From Cladopsammia gracilis (lineage: Eukaryota > Cnidaria > Anthozoa > Scleractinia > Dendrophylliidae), in the NCBI GenBank assembly GCA_022457155.1, contig JAJGOT010000345.1, forward strand, positions 799,501-863,500: DNA of 64,000 bases. The letters are read 5' to 3'. The notes under the pieces were generated by a model that saw only the letters and a list, made by a program, of their open reading frames with translations, made no database searches and was not told where the DNA came from. Both the position numbers and the translations under genes were made by a program. Below, piece by piece: positions 1 to 7,706 of this stretch. Every line of letters starts with the position of its first letter. Within the stretch, counting starts at the first letter, position 1.

Positions 1-2460
1 TGCGGGATGGTGTGTAGTGATAAAAGGCAGTATCCTCTCTTTGTTTTTTATCTTTTGTTGAAGTGCCGACTGTCTAGAGGCAAATGTGACCCCTGTTAGT
101 GACCTTTCTATCATTGTTTTAGGATAGCCTCTTGTTTCGAGACGTAGTTTGAAGTCAGAAAGGCACTTTTCAAATGTTGTTTTTGAAGAGTTTGTTCTAA
201 GTAGTCGGATTGCCTCGCCTTTTACAAAACCTCTCTTCACGCCTGGTGGGTGACAGGAAGTGAAATGTGTATACTGAAAGGTTTCGGACGGCTTGAAATG
301 GGTTTTGATATCCAGGATGGATTCTTTTTTGAATCTTTCCCCTTTAAACACAACTGTGTCAAGGAAATGAATTTCATTCTCTGATATTTCTGCCGTGAAT
401 TTAATAGTAGGGTGGAATCTATTAGCTTGTTCAATAAAGTGATCCACGTCTTTTCTATTGCTATCCCAAAGGCAAAATACGTCATCAATGTAACGTTTCC
501 ATTCTCGTGGCTTGGTACTGTTTTGTTGAATTAGTTTTGTTTCGATTTCCGCCATGAAGATATTGGCAAAAGATACTGCCATTTTCGTTCCCATGGCGGT
601 TCCATGTGTTTGGAGATAATTATCGTTATTGAACTGGAATGAGTTCTCTCTTAGAATTAGACCAAGCATTTCCCTTAGGAAGCGTGTAGGTATCGGGGGA
701 TTATAATTGTGGAACTTTTCGAATGCTCCACAGATAACATCCATCCCCTCTCCTTGTGGAATGTTTGTATACAAGCTACAGACGTCCATGGATACTAAAA
801 TTGTATCCTTGCCTATCTTTGTTTTCTCTATAAAATTGATGAAATCGGTTGTGTCCCTAATATAGGACAATTGTTTTTGAGCGATAGGCTGTAGCAATGT
901 GTCCACAAAAGAGGATATTCTCTCTGTGGGGCCGTCACAACCCGAGATGATGGGTCTACCGACTGGGTTTGGCTTATGGATTTTAGTAAGTGTGTAGAAT
1001 ATTGGTATTCTAGGCGGGTTAGGAGTTTGTAAAAGCCATTTTCTTGTCATGTCATCAATGTATTTACCCTGGTGTAGTTGAGTTATTATCTCATTAACAC
1101 GTTTTTGCGTGTCTCTCACCATGGGTGCTTTAAGAGGTTTGTAGTGCTCCTTATTTTCGAGTTGCACTTGAGCCTCATTTATTTTGTCTGTTTTTTCCAT
1201 GATGACCGTTGTTGTTCCTTTGTCTGCTTTTTTGATGTTTATAGCAGTGTTGTTATTGAGTTCTTTTAAGGTTATGAACTCATTGCGTGACAAGTTATTT
1301 TTGGGCTTTGTAATAGGAATCTCAGCAAGTTGTATCTTGACACTTTCTAAGTAGCTCTCAAGGGCAATGGATGGTTGAACCGGGGGCATCCAGTCTGATT
1401 TAACGTGAAAAGGATGCGGTTCTTTATTTTGACCGTGGAAAATATATTGGAGACGCATTCGCCTCGCGAATTGTTCAAAATCTTGCAAAAGTTGCTTTCG
1501 GATTTTGATTTCGTTAGTCACGGGTGTTGGGATGAATTTGAGCCCTTTTGATAACAAGCTAACTTCGGTGTCAGTTAGCTGGTGGTGTGAGCAATTTTTA
1601 AGAAATTTTTCATTGTTCTCCCTTTCTTTGGCTAACCGCCTGTTTTCTAAGTTATTTCTACGCTTTTTGCGCCTTTTATTTTTTGATAACCCCTTGTTAT
1701 TGCCATTTAAGGCATTGGTACAGTCAGAGAATACACTGTTATAGTCTTCATCCTGTTTATTCTTAGAATTCTTAGATACATGTTTACATACGATTTCTTT
1801 CAAGTCAGAAATCTGTTTTTGAAGATCGGCAAGGTTTACATTGTTTTTGTTTACAATATTTCTTGCCGAATGCATTTCATTGAGAGGTTGCCTTACACAA
1901 GTAGTGTTTTTACGAGCTGCGAGATCTGAACTTGCCTTAAGTTTCTTTGTTTGGCCCTGTAACCTACGTTTTTGGAAGTTAGTAAGGGCATTCACTAGGC
2001 TCTGTTCGGCTTTTTGTTTGATGTCCTTAATTTCCTTATAAAAGATATTGTCCGGCGTGATATTTGGTTTCGCCGTGTATTGTAGCGATTTAGGACAAGT
2101 CCGGTTCTCTAGATGTGTCTCTAGTTTGCTTATGGACAGTTCAGTTTTGGCTCTAAGTCCTTTTAAGACCTCGCTTTTGCTTAAAGTCCCGTTTAGGCGG
2201 GCTGTTCTCCCTGCGTTTCGTTGGCGGCGGCTTTGGCGGGCTCTTTCGTTCTCGTCTAAACCGCAGTGGATCTGGTTGTGATGGTGGAGGGCTGTTCTCC
2301 GTTTGGTCTTCTTCTTCGAATTCCATGAACGCTTCAACTCGCTCTCCTCGTGTCGACGATAGTCTGGCGTTTTTGGTGGTGTGATGACGGTGTTGTCATC
2401 TTCGCCATTACTTGGATAGAGGTATTGTGCCAGTGAGTCATCAATGGTGTTGTCAGACAT
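1..2460 (-). CDS. Penelope-like element reverse transcriptase ORF, open at left window edge
   Basis: I translated this frame end to end: 820 codons from the ATG at 2458-2460 to base 1 with no stop, so the true C-terminus lies outside the window. Order: charged N-terminus, a Lys/Arg-rich helical region (about residues 90-280), then a reverse transcriptase. Seen motifs: TLTKIHKP followed by GRPII (about 490-505), motif A with VSMDV (Asp559), motif B TAMGTKMA (621-628), motif C YIDD (658-661), then a conserved tail with HFTSCHPPG. This set is typical of Penelope-like retroelements, which copy RNA into DNA and usually carry a GIY-YIG endonuclease after the RT; that part would lie left of base 1. 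All catalytic Asp residues are present, so the element may be young. The start is chosen because it opens the frame 14 nt after the ribozyme. Family identity is recognised from motifs, not searched. Confidence 0.9.
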   Translation of the reverse strand, partial: MSDNTIDDSLAQYLYPSNGEDDNTVITPPKTPDYRRHEESELKRSWNSKKKTKRRTALHHHNQIHCGLDENERARQSRRQRNAGRTARLNGTLSKSEVLKGLRAKTELSISKLETHLENRTCPKSLQYTAKPNITPDNIFYKEIKDIKQKAEQSLVNALTNFQKRRLQGQTKKLKASSDLAARKNTTCVRQPLNEMHSARNIVNKNNVNLADLQKQISDLKEIVCKHVSKNSKNKQDEDYNSVFSDCTNALNGNNKGLSKNKRRKKRRNNLENRRLAKERENNEKFLKNCSHHQLTDTEVSLLSKGLKFIPTPVTNEIKIRKQLLQDFEQFARRMRLQYIFHGQNKEPHPFHVKSDWMPPVQPSIALESYLESVKIQLAEIPITKPKNNLSRNEFITLKELNNNTAINIKKADKGTTTVIMEKTDKINEAQVQLENKEHYKPLKAPMVRDTQKRVNEIITQLHQGKYIDDMTRKWLLQTPNPPRIPIFYTLTKIHKPNPVGRPIISGCDGPTERISSFVDTLLQPIAQKQLSYIRDTTDFINFIEKTKIGKDTILVSMDVCSLYTNIPQGEGMDVICGAFEKFHNYNPPIPTRFLREMLGLILRENSFQFNNDNYLQTHGTAMGTKMAVSFANIFMAEIETKLIQQNSTKPREWKRYIDDVFCLWDSNRKDVDHFIEQANRFHPTIKFTAEISENEIHFLDTVVFKGERFKKESILDIKTHFKPSETFQYTHFTSCHPPGVKRGFVKGEAIRLLRTNSSKTTFEKCLSDFKLRLETRGYPKTMIERSLTGVTFASRQSALQQKIKNKERILPFITTHHPA

Positions 2461-2473
2461 TATGTTTTGGCTA

Positions 2474-2520
2474 CAGCAGGACCGGCGGTTTCGACTCTAC
2501 ACGAGTCTCTTCAGCTGCTG
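2474..2520 (-). ncRNA. Hammerhead ribozyme (PLE type, minimal stem III)
   Basis: On the minus strand: stem I CAGCAG/CTGCTG (2515-2520 with 2474-2479, plus one A-T pair outward), core CTGAAGA (2508-2514, fits CUGANGA), stem II GACTC/GAGTC with a 5-nt loop (2493-2507), GAAA (2489-2492), a tiny stem III (ACC/GGT, 3-nt loop) and cleavage triplet GTC. Cleavage would fall between 2480 and 2479. Every helix is perfectly paired and every core position fits. Hammerheads with very short stem III are known from terminal repeats of Penelope-like elements, matching the RT ORF that starts 14 nt downstream. Confidence 0.88.
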
Positions 2521-2622
2521 TTTTGAGACAACTGTTTCAGTGCATTAAGGGAAAGGTAGAGACGTTTCTCTCAATTCCGTTCCCGTGAAAATACTGTTAG
2601 GCTACCTTTTTATATTACAACG
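2521..2622 (-). mobile_element. Upstream leader / terminal-repeat sequence of the PLE
   Basis: Sequence between the ribozyme and the next element. It has no coding content on either strand. By analogy with other Penelope-like elements it should be part of the terminal repeat upstream of the ribozyme; its outer boundary is not defined by a visible target-site duplication. Confidence 0.4.
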
Positions 2623-2650
2623 GTTGTGTAAAGGAAGTTGTGTAAAGGAA
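2623..2650 (+). repeat. 14-bp perfect tandem duplication at PLE/LINE junction
   Basis: The 14-mer GTTGTGTAAAGGAA occurs twice back to back (2623-2636 and 2637-2650), exactly where PLE-like sequence ends and LINE coding sequence begins. It may be a junction scar of insertion or end-joining. Confidence 0.7.
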
Positions 2651-4200
2651 GCGAAATGATAAATGATTACGAAAATGGTGGATTAAAGATGCTTGACATC
2701 CAAACTTTCAACTGCGCTTTAAAAGCTAAGTGGGTACAGAAATACCTTGACGACAACAATCACGGTAAATGGAAACTGTTTTTTGATTACTTTCTAGGAC
2801 GTCGTGAGGGTAAATTACTTCTGACTGGTAATATTAAGCAAGCCGATGTAGCTACTTTGACCATTCAGGATACCTTCACAAATGAAATAGTCGAAATCTG
2901 GTCAAGATTAAATTATGAAGAAAGTCCAAAACACTTCGAAAAGATCCCCATTTGGTACAACTCCCTTATAAGGATCGCAAACAAACCAATTTTTTTTATA
3001 GAAATTAGTCTTGTGCGGGAGTTAATAATGTCAAAGACATATTAGATCAAGAATCAAATTTTCTAAAATTTAATGAGTTCAAAACTTTATACAAAATCAA
3101 GACCCCCTTTTTAACCTATCACGCGGTGTTGTCTCCTCAATAAAATATTTGAAAAAAGTTCTCCCGACTCAAGGTAGTGCAAACTCTAACAATCAACCCA
3201 ACCGTGGTCAAAAGTTATTATCAGCCTCGAACCTTTGCAGCGAAGCTTACAAATGCCTTATTAAAAACATTTCTTCTACACCAAAAAAAAGTCAACATAA
3301 ATGGATAATTGACTGTAATATCGTTGAAAATTCAATTAATTGGAATCTGACTTATCTTTTGCCCTTCCGTTGCACAAGAGAAAGTAGGTTACAAGTTTTT
3401 CAGTTCAAGCTCCTTCATAGACGAATTGCAACAAATAGGTACCTTAATAAAATAGGTGTGTCATTAACTGATACCTGTACTTTCTGTCAACAAAATTCAG
3501 AGTCTCTATTGCACCTTTTTTGGAACTGTGAACATGTTCAAACTTTTTGGAAGAACTTTCAATCTTGGCTGATTCAACATCTAGTGAAACCACAAAATGT
3601 GCTTTTGACCTTACCTATTTGCCTGGGGTTAGTTGACAACAGTGAAGACCTACTTGCACACCACGCACTATTAATTGCAAGGTATCATATCTACTCGTCC
3701 AAAATAAAAGAAACTCTACCGAATATAAATATGTTCTCGAAAATGGTCCTAAAATGTCTAGAAATGGAAAGACTTTTCGCATACAAAACAAACACAATTA
3801 GAGCTTTCAAATCAAAATGGGTTTGCTTCAATTCCAATACCTTTCTTTAATTCAGTAGAACGGTCCCCCCCTCCTCGTCTATTTATTTCATTTCTGTCTT
3901 CCTTTCCCTTTCTATTTTCTTTTTCCTTTTTTTTTCTTCTTTCCAAAGAATATGTAATGTATTGTATTGTATTGTAATTAAAGTAACATAATCTAAGGTA
4001 AAGATAGAAAATTCTTGTTTTATGTAAGTAAGGTAATATGTAAAATTGTATTGTAATTAAGGTAACATCTTCTAATGTAAAGATAATGAAGTAAGATATA
4101 TATTTGTAATTTATTGTATATTTTACGTTGGAAAGAAAATAAAAAACTTTTTTTTGGAAAAAAAAAGAATATTCTTTACCATCGCTTCTTATATACAAAA
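2637..4200 (+). pseudogene. 5'-truncated L1/Tx1-like LINE, 3' half of ORF2
   Basis: Two open pieces on the plus strand, 2638-3045 and 3149-3850, belong to one protein in different frames. The first contains the post-RT motif GGLKMLDI and a Trp/Lys-rich region; the frame shifts near 3000-3020. The second contains a C-x2-C-x8-H-x4-C zinc-binding motif (about 3477-3530) typical of the zf-RVT region at the end of L1/Tx1-group ORF2 proteins. RT and endonuclease domains are missing, so this is a dead, 5'-truncated copy. After the stop at about 3850 comes an AT-rich 3' UTR with TATTG repeats and an imperfect roughly 100-bp duplication (3960-4110). Clade assignment is by eye. Confidence 0.75.
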
Positions 4201-4598
4201 TAATTTACATAATAACAACAACAAATCTATGCGGCGCGAAGTTTAACATGAAAATGAAAGATGTTCAACAATATGTTTCTGTGGTGCTGCACCAACCAAT
4301 TAAAATAAAAAGTGTTTGCAACAATATGTTGCTGTGGTGCTGTTCAACAGCACCCCAACCAGCACGGTACTGAGTCTGTGAATAAAATCCTAAAGTGTAA
4401 GTCATGTGACCATTCAAATAAAACCTATTCAGAAGTTCTTTCCGGTAATGCTGTTTGTTTCTTTATGTTTTGTTAATTTTGGCTTTCTTCCCAGTTTCAA
4501 ATTCGGAGATTAGATATGAAACAGGAGCCCATCAATATTGATATGAAAGGATTAGAGATTTCAAAATCTTTCAATATTGTCCTCTCAGAGTGAGATAC
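4201..4598 (-). other. 3' flank of the gene A CHAT remnant
   Basis: No independent gene. The sequence is homologous to the 3' flanks of genes B (26390-26748), C (41290-41633) and D (60870-61220). All four keep a donor-like AG/GTGAG at the CHAT stop and an acceptor-like TTCACAG about 170-230 nt further on (minus strand), so this may once have held a short terminal exon. Confidence 0.45.
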
Positions 4599-5921
4599 TC
4601 ACCTCGTTTGGTGAAAATTAAATGTGATGTCATCACCAATCAGCACAAACGGAGCCCAGTAGGCCGTGAAGTCTCGGGACTCCCGCATCCATTTCATGGC
4701 CTGATTGAGAGACTTACTGGTACTTTGACCCTCCATTAAATGTTCGTAAAACTTTCTCATAAACTGTAGAGTGGCATCGTCATCAATCGCGCACAGTGAC
4801 GCAATAACAGATCGTGCACCGGCACCCAAGAAAGCACGTGCAATACCCACCACACCTTCAGCTTTGATCTTTCCTCGCCCGCTATGACAGCAGCTTAACA
4901 CGACCAGCCTGGCATGCAATTTTGCATTCAACACATCTGCCATCGTCAAAAGATAATTTTTTTTCGTGGGGGCTGCGGGTGTTTTGGAACTCGCAGGATT
5001 AGGAGACAAAAGAATTTCCCCGGTTTCTGCACAACCATGGGCTACAATAGCTGCGGTTAAACGTTGCCACTTTTACCTAGGTAAATTCGAAAGAACAATA
5101 GCCGCGGCACGCTTAAGCGTGCAAGGGCTATTGTTAATTCAAATTAAGCGTGCACTCGCTATTGTTGTTTCGAGTTTACCTAGGTAAAAGTTGAAACGTG
5201 TAACCGCAGCTAATGTGTATTAAGGCAAACGAGTTTAGCCTGCTTAAAACCTGAGCGTTTGTTGCGTTTTTTCCTGTGAGAAGCTTAATCTTCAGAATCT
5301 TTCCAATCATTTCTACCCCTTCTTTAGCACTCGGAAGCTGCTCTACTACATTGCCTTTGATGCGGACAGTTTCCACCAACGGATCACCAACTAGCAGTGC
5401 ACCAGACGTACTGTGGCACTCTTCCGGACACTCTGCCATCAGCTTTAAACTGGTTAACGTTGGAACCAGTCGGATTCTGACCGTTTCAGACAAATACCTG
5501 GAATGTTGATCCACAAGAGCAGCATAAGGAACCACGAGCAATGGACCATCAGGAACAATAATACGTTCATCATCTTGTATCAAGTGTAAAAAGACCACCC
5601 TTTCCTACTGATGATGGGAATTCATTCCCATCCGGACTCCGGTCGGGGAACTCTTTAGACTCTTCGTCTGCTGGCTAATCCAGGGAACGATTCTCCCACA
5701 TGATGCTTTTAAAAACAACAATCTGTTTGTAAGTTTCTTGAGTTAAAGATCCCAAACTATCACTGATTTTCTTTTGCATAAACTGGCATTGCCGTTACTT
5801 CTGAAGTACCCAGGAATTGAGTGACTCCTGGTTTTCTGCAAGAAATATCGTCAGTGATGGAATGTGGCTTGAAATGCCAGACATTGTTTCTATCTGCTCT
5901 TCTGACAGTGTCCGAGTTAAG
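4599..5921 (-). pseudogene. CHAT-domain half of gene A, inactivated
   Basis: This matches the last third of the CHAT-bearing paralogues B and D: linker, the segment with [15 protein letters not shown], and the catalytic region with [11 protein letters not shown]. Breaks seen: TAA at 5795-5797, TAG at 5675-5677, a deletion with frameshift near 5595, and a 163-bp MITE (5049-5211) inserted in the HIAAHG motif that carries the catalytic His. Two pieces stay open (5176-5598 and 4599-5009). The nonsense codons are shared with the gene C remnant, so inactivation came before the duplication. It lies directly downstream of the LINE that cut it from the TPR half. A functional product is very unlikely. 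Confidence 0.88.
5049..5211. mobile_element. 163-bp MITE with AGCTGCGGTT ends, 3-bp target duplication
   Basis: Terminal inverted repeats begin AGCTGCGGTT and end AACCGCAGCT and extend imperfectly over about 45 bp, including ACCTAGGTAAA on both sides. The flanks AAT (5046-5048 and 5212-5214) form the target duplication; paralogues at the same CHAT position show the empty site with a single AAT. Partial relatives lie near 24490, 39890 and 59425. A 3-bp duplication suits a PIF/Harbinger-type MITE, but the superfamily is not proven. Confidence 0.85.
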
Positions 5922-6272
5922 TAGTAGTAGAAGTAGAAGTAGTAGTAAACCTTTATTAAAGTGTCAGTAGTTCTAGCGTTTACACACTAATTGGTGACAC
6001 TATATTACGATAAGAAATACATTAAAAAAAAGTTACAACTGAACTATTTTCTGAATAAAAACTCTAGTTACAAAATGCACCCTAATTACATATTACATCT
6101 ACTTAAAAACTATGATAAACATTAAAATTAACTGTTGCAAATATAGCAGCTCTTATACCCCCCATCTTCAATTAAAACTGATAAGTGTCTTTTCCTTACC
6201 AACCTTTAAAAGCTTTCAGACTTTTCATATCACGTTCCTCCTTTGTCAACTTGGACCACAAAAAAGGTCCTA

Positions 6273-6857
6273 CAGCCGAACCTCTCCTTACGGACACCTC
6301 TCTATTACGGACAGTTTCCTATGTCCCGACAAAGTTCTCACATATTTTCTTAAATAAAAAGAAAACCCTCTATAATACGGATCCTCTCTAATACGGACTA
6401 CGGACACTAAATCTCGGCCCCAGTGAGCAAATTCATATATTTAACTTAACCTCTTTATTACGGACACTCCAGTTACCAGGTGATATAAGTTTGTGTATGT
6501 AATACAATTTCTTGTTTTTGGTTACAAACAAATATCGAAAGACGTTTTCAGAACTGTACTTTAAATTACTTTTTAACATGCAGCATTGCGTCGTAGTTCG
6601 TTTCGTTTCGGAACCGTGATTCGTATACAATATGTAGCTGAGATGTACAATGTAAGCTACTGATAGACAGTGTCTCAATGCTGTATGTATTTATAAATCA
6701 ATTTACATGCAGTTAAAAGACGAGTGTGGGCCTGTTTTTAGTTACTGAACACTTAAAATTGTCAGTGGAGTATTAAAAGTGACGTCATCGTGGTAACCTC
6801 TATAATACGGACACTTTGCTCTGTCCCTTCGGTGTCCGCATTAGAGAGGTTCAATTG
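6273..6857. mobile_element. TA-flanked inverted-repeat element (pogo/Tigger-like MITE)
   Basis: Ends CAGCCGAACCTCTCCTTACG and, inverted, CAATTGAACCTCTCTAATGC, each flanked by TA. Several inner copies of 'tctctaatacggaca'-like sequence occur. No transposase frame is present. It sits inside the LINE remnant and is also present in the gene C copy (43206-43804), so it inserted before the duplication. Confidence 0.75.
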
Positions 6858-7110
6858 TAAATATGTCAGCGAATGTTTTCCGTACCTTATAGTGTTAAAG
6901 CGTGGCATAATAAAGTCGGAGTTCCTTAGATTATATAGTTTTTTCCTTTCCCTTGAAGGTTGAAAAGGTCTTGAACATATTTCGGTAATAGATATATAGT
7001 TCTTGTAGCTTTGAACATCAGAATTGCTATATCTTGTATCCTTCTGTTATAAAGAGTCGACATATTGGCCTGTTGAAGTAGATTCTCATATGAGTTCAAT
7101 CTGTTGTTAA

Positions 7111-7517
7111 GGCCCTGTCACACTATTGCGTATGAAAGAAACGTATGAGTTGCGTATGAAAATTCATAAAATAATTTTCATACGCACAAAATGCCATTGA
7201 AAATACAGCGTTCGACCAGCGTACTTGACCTATGAGTAACGTACCTCTAGCGTAACTCTCGCGTATTCAGCGTATGCCTAGCGTATGCTTAGCGTATAAA
7301 CCATACGTCCGAATACGCACAAAAGTTTTAAGCATGCTTAAAAAAAAATTCTGCCTCGCCGTATGCCAGCGTATGCCACCGTATGCGACCGTGCTTAAAA
7401 CGTATGCAACCTATGCCTAACGTAGCCCTAGCGTATGTCAGCGTATACGAGCGTATGAGTGATACTTTTCATACGCTAGCATACGCTTGTACTATACGCA
7501 ATAGTGTGACAGGGCCA
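7111..7517. mobile_element. MITE with GGCCCTGTCACAC ends at a TTAA site
   Basis: Inverted termini GGCCCTGTCACACTATTGCG and CGCAATAGTGTGACAGGGCC; the flanks read TTAA on both sides (7107-7110, 7518-7521). The gene C copy has the empty site with one TTAA (about 44053). The interior is built of degenerate short units close to 'agcgtatg' in both orientations. The TTAA target suggests a piggyBac-type mobiliser. It inserted after the A/C duplication. Confidence 0.85.
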
Positions 7518-7706
7518 TTAAATACTGTACGCAAAGCTCTCTCCTGTAGCCTCTCCAGTTTGTGCCTATCAAAAGCTCTGCAAAAATGCCAGGCTGTGCT
7601 GCAATATGTTTTACAGCCTGGCATTTTTTGGAGCATTTTTTTAAAAAGTGGGGTAAAATAGCAGCTTTGAATAGCTGTAGTTTAGCAGGGTCAGGTATAA
7701 GATTCC

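Noticed and set aside
3812..4198. Minus-strand frame of 128 codons
   Set aside because: Low-complexity translation of the AT-rich LINE 3' UTR and its TATTG repeats.
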